Of a stretch of 64,000 nt of DNA, positions 47,166-57,512 are shown in pieces (within the stretch, counting starts at the first letter, position 1; each line of letters begins with the position of its first letter). Origin of the DNA: Microbotryum silenes-acaulis. Taxonomy: Eukaryota > Basidiomycota > Microbotryomycetes > Microbotryales > Microbotryaceae. Below the pieces are notes generated by a model. The model saw nothing but the letters and a program-made list of their open reading frames with translations. It had not been told where the DNA came from and ran no database searches. The position numbers were made by a program, and so were the translations under genes. The stretch is from contig QPFY01000026.1 in the NCBI GenBank assembly GCA_003665825.1, forward strand, positions 62,001-126,000, given 5' to 3'.

Positions 47166-48547
47166 CGTCTCGGGCGTGTTGGGTCAGACCCTGTCGTCAA
47201 TGCTCTTCGAACTGACAGACGAATGGTAATAGGGGATCGATGGCGACGGCGGACCCAGCTGTACGGGGGCGAGCGTTTGCTGGCGCGCCGGCGGGGTGCG
47301 ACGACACTCTTGTGTGCTTCGGAGCCCAACTGAACCAATTCCTAGCGTTTGATCACACCAGAGGCGAAAGAGCGCTCGGGGCGTTGTCGCAGTCGTAACA
47401 GAGCTCGATCCAGTCGGATCGAAGGGTCGTGATGGTTCGAACGAGGTCGCAGTGGAGACGGAGCAAGGGATCGAGCCAAGTTCCGAGGGGGCAACGGCGT
47501 CGATCTGGTGTTTATGACCGGGAGAGGAGAGGGTTAGGAACGGGCTACGGGCACAGACGACGGGCGGCGCCGACGGCCTGCGCTGGCCTGCGCACGCGAA
47601 AGGAGCGGGTGCGCGCGAAACTTCTTATTCACAAATTCCACGATTTCAATTGCGAAAGGTGAAAAGCAAACCCCGTCGCGATGATCGGCATTACGCGTGC
47701 ACAAAACAATCGGCGGCGCAGCAAGGCCCAGCATGCCACCACCTGCAACCTCTCGAGTCTTCTTTACCTCTGCGCAAACCTCGGGCTTCGGCACTCTCGA
47801 TCAGCGAGTATGTTGTTTTTAATCTGCCTACGTCACTAAGACTTCATTTTTGCTTCTGCAACATCACCTTCATCCAGCTCCTTAGCCCGCAATCTCGTGT
47901 GCAAAGAGCGGTGAATTGCACGAAGTTCCGAAGGTCTGCCCTTTAATCCCGATCCCGCCATCGTGCCGAGCCCATGGGCTGATAGCGCCAAGTCCCAGCG
48001 CGCCCAGCGCGCCCCACCCGCCGCAGTGGCGGTTCGCGGCGGTAACGCGGTGACGGTCGAACGTTAGGAGAGAAGCAAGATCATCGACCCGCCAATCGTC
48101 CCGTGCCACGGACGTCAGGCACTCGTGGCTCCATGATAGGGTGCTCTCAAGTAGGACGATCCCTGGAGGTCTAGCCGGGATGAGCATCGCTCTGTAATTC
48201 TCATGATTCCATGTTTGAGTCGAAAGCGGTGAGACAATGGTCACCGGCGGTCGATCACTTGAACGCATATCTTGCAAATAACTTTTCCTTCTCCGTATGT
48301 TGGCGATCCTTGCATCGTCTTTGATATCACCGAAAGAATGGGTTTTCCGTTGGACAGATAACTCGAATCTTGTCACCAGTACCTCAACCTTTAGGAGGCC
48401 ACGTCTGATCGTCGAAGCAACCACGTTCTAACGGACACAAGAAAGGGGCTCTCGAGTGGTTGTCAACATCTTGTGAGTACAAGTAGCATTTCCACAGAAA
48501 GAAGTCAAGTCGCAATGTGACTCATTAAATACATCTTGAGCGGGCCC
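47166..48547. other. Chitin synthase upstream region
   Basis: 1.4 kb separating the chitin synthase start from the 3' end of TOF1, both on the minus strand. It should hold the chitin synthase promoter. Frames of 60-180 codons are present but none is family-like or splice-consistent. No repeats or RNA genes were seen. Confidence 0.55.
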
Positions 48548-51500
48548 CTAACCCTCATCGTCCTCATCCGAATCAATGATCACCTTCCGCCTCTTGACCG
48601 CCGCACCGGCCGCCTTCGCATTCGCAACTTCCCCTTCGTCTTCGCTATCGCTCATCTCCCTCTTCTCCGACGAAAGGTGATCCCCGTTCTTCGGTAAAGG
48701 ACCGACAGAAGAAGCGGACGTGGACCTTGCTTTCCCCGTCACATTCGTCCCCGTTCCCGAAGACGCCGTCCCAACATCATTCATCCTAACATCCTCATCA
48801 TCAACATCCTCCTGCTCTGAAGACGACGACGACGAAGAAGAAGAAGACCGCGTCTTGCCCTTCTCCTTCCTCGCCTCCCTCCTTAAAACCTCCAACCTTT
48901 CCTCATCCAAATCCGATTCGTCCGAAACGTCCACTTCTCGAATCGGCGCAAACTCCTTGTTCTTCTTCGGTCGACGACTAACACGTTCGCTCTTGTCCTT
49001 TTGGAGCTTCTTCGGGACGGTCTTGGCTTTGGCTTTGGTCCCACCTGTTGTGGAGGCCGAGTCGATCTCACCTGCTGCCAATTTGGCTCGTAACTGAAAC
49101 CAATCAAAGCCGATATCAGCATCCCACTCAACGTACCTCCGTCTGCCAAGAGATGAATCAAATTCACCTCAGCCTCCCTAGCAAAGAACCTCTGGTCCTC
49201 GAGCTCATCATCGTCCGAGTCCTCAATAAACTGCGCACTCTTATAAGCGATCATATCCTCCCTCCCCTTCTTGACCCTCTTCGTAACGTTCTTCACCACC
49301 TCGATCAAGTTGCCCTCCTCATCATATTCAGGCGTGTCTTCTCGACGTGTACGACGTTTGACGGGCTTGCGTTTCTTGCGCAGGTAGTCGGCTGCGGTCT
49401 TGCCGTTTGGATCGACGGGATCGAGGAGGAAGTTTTCGATCGTTTGGACGTCACCGTCTAGTGTTGCTGGCATGAGGGACGATGGAATGCTCCAAATCAA
49501 TTCGGTCGAATCGTCGTCTGTGCGGAAAAAATCACTGAAGAATCAGCAACTCAAACTCCGATAACAACTCTCCGATTGTGGAGAGTACTCACTCTCCCTA
49601 CTCTCCCAATTCAACAACCCCATCAACAACCTCAAAGTCGCATTGCCCGTCACCTCCTCCTTCTGCTTCGTCCCTTCCTCGAAAACCAATTGATGAGGCA
49701 TGAATTTGTCCATCGCGAGTTGGGAAGGACCTTTCAACATCGCGGCTTTGCGTCGGATCGCCTCGTCCGAATCAGGTTCCTTCTCACCACCTTCAGCGGC
49801 AAGTTCGACATCGAGAAGAGCAGCTGATGCCCCGTCGGTGGTGAGGACGATTTCGGTTCGTGCGGCTGAAGCGAGGGCGAGTTGGGAGAGCACGAATTCG
49901 ACGAGGGGGAGATCGCCGGCGTCGACGAGGCATGCGACGGCGATACCGATTTGTTGGGTCAGACTGAAACCGGGCGTGACTTCGACTTCGCCTGAGATCT
50001 TGAACTGGTGATTGAGGATCAAAGAGGGTCAGTATGTGTTTGGTGTCGACGTGCTCAAGGATGGAGAACGAACCCTGCAGCCCGGCCCGGCCTCATCGTC
50101 CGAAGAAACATATGGATCGACCTCGCCCATCCTCATCTTGTGCAACTGCGACCTCGTCTTGGGGAAGAAGCACTGCAAACATAACCCTACCAACATCAGC
50201 CCACCTTCCCTTCCCGTGCTCCCTCATGCCGTCACTGACCTCAAGTAGTAACAACGGCTTCTCCTTGACGGCCTTGAAGAACTTCTTCAGGATGAACTCG
50301 ATCAGTTTCTTGAGATCGGTCGTCGCTTGATCCCTTGCAATTCGAACATGATCATCTTCCAAGATCCGCTTGAAGAGATCCAACACTGATGGCTTTGAGT
50401 TGTAAAACGAAAGTGTCAGTCTCCTCCGGTTTCACGAGCACAGGTCAAGAGAAGCATGAGACTGACTTTGTAGAACAATCCCTCGGATTTACTCTTGACC
50501 GCTTGACGGTGCATCAAACTGACGATCCGTTTGAGTTGTTCAGGTGTCTTGAAGGATTTGTATGACTCGAGGTAGGTCATGCACGTTTGGAGAACACCCT
50601 CGTCGGCGAATTTCTAAAGGAAAAGCCCGAGACATCTCTAATCAGCAAAATGGTCTTGGGGATCGGGTCCGCGGATTGGGTGTTCTTGCCTCCTCGAACT
50701 TTGCAAATTCAAAAGCGTGTTCGCCAAACGAGACGACCGACCGGTCGACCTCGTCCTCTTCCTCGTTCCCACCGAGGCCGAACTCATCCTCTTCATCATC
50801 CCCATCCTTCTTCTTGCCTGTGCGCTCTCAGAACCCCAACAATGAGCACTCGTCCTCACCCGAAACCACCTGCCTGAACGTACCTTTCTTCTTCCGACTC
50901 TGTCTCGCCTTCTTCTTCCTCACATACATATACGCCTTACTCTTGGCATACCTCTCCAACATCCTCAACAACACATACGCCAAATTGATGACCGAATCCA
51001 AATATTTGTGCGATTGCGTGTTGTATTTCGTCACGACGGTAACGACCATGTCGAGCGTTTCGGCCTCGTAGTAGATTTTGTTTTGCAGGATTTCGGCGAC
51101 GTCGATGTGGTCTGGGATACCGGAGGCGGCTAGAGCTTCAATCACGAGGAGCTGTACGAGGTCAAGTGTCGCAAAAACTCAGCTACGAGAGCCAGAATAA
51201 AACATGGTAACCCCCTGACATCCGCTTTCAACCATGACGAACCATTTGGGTAAAACATTCAATTCCCGCATGTAAATCCATCCAAAGCGGTGGTTTCTCC
51301 TCCAAAGCGACCTTCATCCTCTGCGTTACAAACGCGATGCTCTGCGTCTCCGTCATCTCGGCGATCAAACCGAAATCATGCCCTTCTTCACTACTCGGAT
51401 CGATCCCACGAGCTTGTTCGTCCGCGTGAACGAGGAGGAAGAATTCGAGGAAGAAGCGGGACAAGAAGAGGAATCGTATCGTATCGGATTCTTTGACCTT

Positions 51501-53426
51501 CATGCGTTCCATGCGGATGTCTTTGAGCACGGAGGAGAAGAAGGGGTTGAAAGCTGAATCGAGGAAGGCGAGGGCGACGCGTCGGAGGACTTTGATGGCT
51601 GAGGGTTGGAGACTTGATGGAGGGGCAAGATCGTCCTGTGAGATCGTACATAGGCTCGACTAGTCAGAGTCCGCGAACGGGAAACCCGAGTGTTGTGTTG
51701 CGCTCCAACCCACACCAGCTCGGTACTTCTTCGCTTTGCTCTTCTTAATTTGATCCAACGTTTGTTCAGCACCCCTCGACAACGACGACTGCTTGTGCAT
51801 GATGTACTGATGCCCGTCCTGTATTTCGAAAACCGAACCAAACATTCGTCAGCGTCCACTCGTTATGCCCCTTAACCCTTGGGGGAGAGCTTGCCGATTT
51901 GAGCGCAACGGTGGTACCGAATCTCGAATGCCTCGTATTGCCCAACCTCGCCGCGGCTTTCTTCTCCTTGCCTTCAAAGTCCAACAGATCCTTCAAGCGG
52001 TTCTCCGTGATCTACGAGCAGCAGCATCTGTTCGTCATCGAAATCCCTCTTCCTTTCCAACTCACCTCCATGAACTCACCTTATCCGAAGCAATCATCAA
52101 CTCATTAGGTCTCGCACACCTAAACACCAAATGCAGAATATCCAACACGACCATATTCCAAGGCGCGTATTCCGACGAGGTCGAACTATGCGCGATCGCG
52201 ACCAAGAGATCGAAGATGCCTTCTTCGTACATTTGAACGATGAGGGAGGATTGCAGTTGGGCTCGTTCGATCGCTTCGGACGATTCAGAGCGCGCTGGAC
52301 GGTCGACCATTGCGACGAGGTTGCGGAAGGTGTAGAGGATTAGGGAGATGCCGCTCTCGTCTTTGGTAGTACGGTCGCTGTAGGGAGGCGAAGACGGCAA
52401 TAAGCTTGGCCTCGTTAAACTTCAGGAGAAAACTTGCTTCGCTCACTCACCGACGGGTTTTTGACAAACTAGGTGTCATGAGTCGGAGCATTACCCTGAG
52501 CACGTCATTCCTCAGAATGATGGATTTATACGTCAACTGCGCGTCGATCAGGGAGGTGTAGTCCTGCGACTTTTTGAGCTCGTCGTGAGTTTTCGCCTCT
52601 TGTAATTCGGCGACGACGTCGATCGGCCAGGTCATGGCTCCGATCAACTCGACTGCAGTGAAAGAAGAACGTTCGTTAAGCCTCATGATCCACCTGAATC
52701 CAGCGGGGCAAGTTGCAACATACTACAAGCCAAACCTATTCGTTCCCCTTTGGCGCCCGACTCCAAGGTCGCAAGCAGGATGGGGACCAAATCATTCTTG
52801 AGCAATCCGACGTCGTAAAAGATCCTCGCGACCGTTCGATCGTCGTCCTTTTCGTCCATTCGCCAGAATCGTTTCAAATCTTTCAAGCAGCCTGTACGCG
52901 CGCCATCGAGGTGTTTCGAGGACGATCAGCTTTTTCGGAATGGGGTGAAAAAGTGAGGGGCTTTCCTTTCGAAACGCGTCGAGCCACGCTGACTCGTAGG
53001 CGGTCCGCTCCAGCAGAAATGGGGTGACAACGTACCGACGACTTGATCACCCAAAGAATAAGCTGAAAAGATCTCGCCATCGTCATCCTTGAACTCTTCG
53101 ACACCACCCAAGGCCGTACACAGCGAGGCGATCGGCGGTTTCAACGCGAGGTATTTCCTGGGAATCAAGGGGCGTATCCAGGGATCAGCTTCAGTCGTTC
53201 TCCGTCAGCGCTCACATTCACGAGGTACTGACCTTGATCTAGCGGACAGTCCCGGATCGAAACCGGCTTCATCGTCCTCATCATCGTCCGGCTGGTCCCC
53301 TTCGCGCTCGTGGCCGGCTCGACTACCCCGATCGGTCCGACTATCCGCCTCGCTGTGCAGTTCTTCCCCGCCATACCGTTCGGCTCGATCGTCATCATCG
53401 TCGGCGGCGTAGCGTGACGAGTTCAT
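48548..53426 (-). CDS. TOF1: Tof1/Swi1/Timeless replication fork protection protein
   Basis: Sixteen exons: 53233..53426, 53036..53199, 52724..52891, 52451..52652, 52080..52377, 51877..52011, 51714..51818, 51243..51635, 50884..51151, 50690..50817, 50467..50613, 50240..50392, 50074..50172, 49593..50004, 49168..49517 and 48548..49093 (1253 aa). Timeless N-terminal sequence runs through the first half: [89 protein letters not shown]. Then come RHSRFGTT and MHKQ, the conserved [18 protein letters not shown] and [11 protein letters not shown]. The acidic/basic C-terminus is disordered and ends with likely nuclear localisation clusters (AVKRRKV). With Csm3/Tipin the protein stabilises paused forks and relays checkpoint signals. 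The exon 10/11 intron appears to use a GC donor. Confidence 0.92.
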
Positions 53427-53649
53427 TTTTCGGTGCCGGACCGAGATTGGAGAGGTGAAGGTGGAACGAGCGGAAGGCTGGAAGAGAGGTGGCCGACCAC
53501 CGCCGGGATACGCGTGCCGACCGACGCGTCATAAATTGAGCTTGGACGCGCCTCGACCCGCACGCCGCACGGAAAGCGCGTCGGAAAGGCAACCATCGCC
53601 TACGCTCCTCCCCCTTTCCCCCTCCCCCCTCCCTCCTCCCAAGCCGGCA

Positions 53650-54483
53650 ATGATGTCGTTCCCGTCCTCGTCCTCGAAAGCGCACTCACGACCGATCGCC
53701 TCTTCCTCGAACACCAATGCGTCCCCCCTCCTAAGCCGACAAAAGCACTCCGTCGCCTCCACCTCCACCTCGACCCCGTTCCGCCTCTCCTCGGACCAAC
53801 TGTCCGAAATCCGCGAGGCGTTCGAGTTGTTCGACCACGATCGCGATCAACAATTGGATTACCACGAGTTCAAAGTATGTCTGCGGGCGTTGGGGTTCGA
53901 TTTGAAAAAGGCCGAAGTGGTGAGGTTGTTGAAGGAGGCGAATGGGGTCAATCATGCGAACGTGGCCGGTGGGGTCGGGGTCAATGTTGGGGAGATGAGG
54001 ATCGGTTACGAGAGGTTTACGAGTATTGGTTAGTTTCATCGCCGGGCACGCAGGCCGGGGGGAGGAGTCGCCGGCCCGACCCCGAGAACTGATCGTGCGT
54101 GCGCGACGGGGATACCGACAGTCGAAGGCATGATTCAACGAAGGGATCCGATGCTCGAATTGAAACGCGCCTTTCGACTCTTTGACGAGGAGGGGACGGG
54201 CAAGATCTCGTTGGACAACTTGCGCAAGGTCGCCAGTGATCTCGGCGAACAACTCGGAGACGAAGAATTGTACGCTCACCGAACTCACATCCTGCGAGAG
54301 CGCACCAGAGCTGACTCTTCCCCGTGGCTGGAGCAGAAGAGCCATGATTGACGAATTCGACTTGGATCAGGACGGCATGATCAACGAGGCCGAGTTTATG
54401 AGGTTCGTCGACGCTCTCGTTTGACCGATCAGATCGCCAGCTGAGCTGACCCTTACTGCAGTATCATGGCCGACGATGTATGA
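53650..54483 (+). CDS. CDC31: Centrin (Cdc31)
   Basis: Four exons, 53650..54028, 54122..54269, 54337..54402 and 54462..54483 (204 aa). Four EF-hand positions: EF1 [12 protein letters not shown] is canonical. EF2 is degenerate and carries a Gly/Val-rich insertion. EF3 [12 protein letters not shown] ends in Asn. EF4 [12 protein letters not shown] is canonical. Phrases [26 protein letters not shown] and [17 protein letters not shown] are centrin-specific. The Ser-rich N-terminal extension is typical of fungal Cdc31. The protein acts in spindle pole body duplication and in mRNA export (TREX-2) and nucleotide excision complexes. The final splice gives the ending FMSIMADDV; if unspliced the protein would end FMRFVDALV at 54424. 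The spliced form looks more family-like. Divergent from TOF1 with 223 bp between starts. Confidence 0.9.
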
Positions 54484-54630
54484 GTTGATTCCCTTCGCGG
54501 TTGGGGTGGTATTCTCCCTCGTAGTCTCTCTTGTAATTCAGCATCAAATAAGTAGCCTACTCCCCCCTCGCGTGTCTGATTACCTCCCCGCTGACAACGC
54601 TCTGCAAGACCAACACGGCTGGCTCGTATC

Positions 54631-55218
54631 CTACGAGCCCTCCTCCCTCTCTTGCTGGGCGATGACCCCAGCAGCGGATTCCCTCTGCCTCGACGCCTTG
54701 AGTACCTTGATCAATTCGAACCTCTTGCGTTTCGAAACGGGTTTACAATTCCTTATTTCGACTCGATCACCGATGACGCATTGCGATAAAGGGTCGTGAA
54801 TGAGATATTTCTTGTGCGTTTTGAAAGCCTGTTCGGGAGGGAAGGAGGTCAGGTCAGGGTGTGATGCTACCATAGGTAGTCTTCTTTTCTCGCTCACCTT
54901 TAATGTCTTGTGATGGGTCTGCTGACGCTCGACGGTGACGGTCGTCGTTTGGGCCGCGACGCCGGCTTGGGTCACCAACCCGTTCAGCACCAGGCCTTTG
55001 GGCAGCGCATAGCGCGAGGGTGGTGGGGGTGGTGATGTAGAGGAGGGCGCGGGATTCGCAGAGGTGGAAGTGGAAGTGGAGGCGGTCGAAGAAGAAGAGG
55101 AAGAGGAAGAGGTGTGCAATGCGGAGGAGAGCAAGGTCGTGCGCCGCGCGAGGATGGTCGTGGAGCAGGTGCACGAAGGGAGAGTGGTTGTGACCGCTCG
55201 TCGGATGAGGAGGGACAT
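54631..55218 (-). CDS. MRPS17: Mitochondrial small-subunit ribosomal protein uS17m
   Basis: Two exons, 54898..55218 and 54631..54828 (172 aa). The uS17 OB-fold core is LNGLVTQAGVAAQTTTVTVE, then FKTHKKYLIHDPLSQCVIGD and RVEIRNCKPVSKRKRFEL. The N-terminus MSLLIRRAVTTTLPSCT, followed by Ser/Thr runs and no acidic residues, is a mitochondrial presequence. The Ser and Pro homopolymer runs are unusual but lie outside the fold. Tail-to-tail with centrin (147 bp) and divergent from alpha-MPP (284 bp between starts), so two mitochondrial biogenesis genes share one upstream region. Confidence 0.92.
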   Translation of the reverse strand: MSLLIRRAVTTTLPSCTCSTTILARRTTLLSSALHTSSSSSSSSTASTSTSTSANPAPSSTSPPPPPSRYALPKGLVLNGLVTQAGVAAQTTTVTVERQQTHHKTLKVSEKRRLPMVASHPDLTSFPPEQAFKTHKKYLIHDPLSQCVIGDRVEIRNCKPVSKRKRFELIKVLKASRQRESAAGVIAQQEREEGS

Positions 55219-55502
55219 GGTCTCGTTGCTTGCTGTTGGGGTGAAGTGCTGGAGGAGCTGCAGGCCAGAAAGAACGAGAAGGAGAGACAGACACCTTGCG
55301 CGCGGTCTCGTTTGCTGAGGCCGCGCTTGGCCTCGCTTGGCTAGAGGAGCCTGAACTTGAGCTCGGACCGCTTCTGCGAACGAGCGAGCGCGAAGCCGGC
55401 ACAGCGAGTCAGCCCGGCGTCGACATGGTGTTCGTTCCCTTTCACCACTCAGCCCAGCGTACAGCGTACAGCGTCGAACGCCCCGCTCGCGCCTACCTCG
55501 AC

Positions 55503-57312
55503 ATGACAATATCCACCACCACAAGATCCCTATTCCTACTACGATCCCCACGCTGTCTCCCCCTCCGCACCGCAACACGGCGCACGCTGCTCCCTTCCTC
55601 ACCGGCCTCACCGCTTCGTCATCCACCCCGACGATCACTCGCGACGACCTCGCCCCGCCTCTCGACTCCCACTTCGGCCGATCCCTTGCCGTTGGAGGTC
55701 ACCACCCTTCCGAATGGAGTCAGAGTAGCGACCGATCCGGCACCGGGCCACTTTGTTGCTGCGGGCATCTACGTCGATGCCGGCAGTCGATACGAGAGTG
55801 ACCTGACCCGAGGCAGCGGTCACATGGTCGATCGATTAGGCTTCAAGGTACACGCGATCTTGAAATGGCATCTCAATAGCCAAGTCCCGACTGACCCCCA
55901 CGTTCTTGTATCTCCTTCTGTAGAGCACCTCGAACCGGACCTACGAACAAATGGCCAAAGAGATCGAACAACTCGGCGGGCAATTTCTGTCCTCTTCGTC
56001 GAGGGAAACGATCATGTACCAAGCCACAACATATACCCATTCCCTCGATTCGGTCGTATCCCTCCTCTCGGATACCGTGTTGAACCCTTTGATCACGCCG
56101 GATGAACTCGATCAACAGCGCGATGCGGCACTGTGGGAGATTGGCGAGATCAAGACCAAACCCGAGATGATTCTCCCCGAAGTATTGCACGAAGTCGCTT
56201 ACCAGCACAACACCCTCGGCAACCCTCTCCTGTGCCCCGAAGACCGGCTCAGAACCATGGACACGAGCACGCTCAAGGATTTCCTCAAAATGTGGTACAA
56301 ACCTGAACGGATGGTCCTCGCCGCAGCAGGGGTCGAACATGATCGCATGCTCGAGTTGGCCGACAAGTACTTTGGTCATCTCGAAAAGGGTGTAGGGGTA
56401 GGCTCGACGATTACGCCTACCATTTCCTCAAGCCTCCCTTTCGTCCCGAGTGCTGCATCCACCTCCACCCCCACCTCAGCATCAACAGCCTCGTCCTCGC
56501 TCTTCCGCCACCTCTCCACCTCCGCCACATCCTCGGCATCCCTAGCTTCTTCCTCCGCTTCACCCTCCCCGCTCGACCCCACTGGCTTCGATTACCTGTC
56601 CACCGCCCCCGCGAAATACACAGGTGGTGAACTCTACCTCGACAACCCCGATCTCGAATTCACCCACATTTACATCGCCTACGAAGGTCTATCCATCCAC
56701 GACCCTGACATTTACGCCCTCGCGACCCTCCAAGTCCTTCTCGGAGGAGGAGGTTCCTTCTCCGCCGGTGGTCCAGGCAAGGGGATGTATTCCCGCTTGT
56801 ACACCTCGGTTCTGAACCAACACTACGCCGTCGATTTCTGCGCCGCCTTCCATCATTGCTATCTTGATTCGGGTCTCTTCGGTCTAAGTATCGCCGTGAA
56901 CCCTACATGGATCGCTTCGGCTCCCTGGGTCTTGGCTAACGAACTCGACGCCATCACTCGACCGACGAGGGGAGGGATCGATCATGGCGACGTTCAAAGG
57001 GCCAGGAATCAGTTGAAGAGTTCGTTGATGATGGCATTGGAATCTCGAATGGTTCAAGTCGAGGATTTGGGACGACAAGTTCAAGTTCACGGGAAGAAAA
57101 CGCCTATGCAGGAAATGGTCGCCTTGATCGATCAAGTCAGCTTGAACGATATCTATAGAGTTGCAGGGAGGGTTTTGAGACCCAACATGAGTTCGATCGT
57201 GGGGGATCGGAAGAGGAGTGGCAAACCGACCATTGTGGTGCAGGGACAACTGAATGGGTTACCGGATATCCCGGGGACATTGGCGAGGAAGGGGTTGAAC
57301 GGCGAGGCATAA
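55503..57312 (+). CDS. MAS2: Mitochondrial processing peptidase alpha subunit
   Basis: Two exons, 55503..55847 and 55924..57312 (577 aa). M16 family fold: LPNGVRVATDPAPGHFVAAG, YVDAGSRYE, then GHMVDRLGFKSTSNRT where beta-MPP would carry the zinc site HxxEH. The glycine-rich loop GGGGSFSAGGPGKGMYSRLY, which defines the alpha subunit and grips presequences, is intact. MPP cleaves targeting peptides in the matrix as an alpha-beta dimer; beta supplies the zinc. The N-terminus is Arg/Ser/Leu-rich, a mitochondrial leader. A Ser/Thr/Ala-rich insert of about 70 residues (near 272-345) separates the two halves and is longer than usual. The start is the first ATG that yields a presequence; an in-frame upstream Met (55424) would add an unlikely leader. 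Confidence 0.94.
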
Positions 57313-57512
57313 GTGGAGTGGTTTATAGAATGCATTTTCTTTCCTTTGTATCCCCATAACAGACACCCACCTCTTCTTCTCTGTCTTGTAATCTGACTAC
57401 CCAAACCACCCAATGTGCGAAAGAATGCGATATTTGCAGCAACCAGCACGAAGAACATGCGGGTCCTACGAGCGAACAGTGAAAGAAGGCTTCTATCCGA
57501 ACCGAAGGCCTC

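Noticed and set aside
54403..54424. Centrin ending at the TGA at 54422-54424
   Set aside because: Splicing at AG|GTTCGT to the acceptor at 54461 gives FMSIMADDV, closer to known centrin C-termini. The unspliced ending remains possible.
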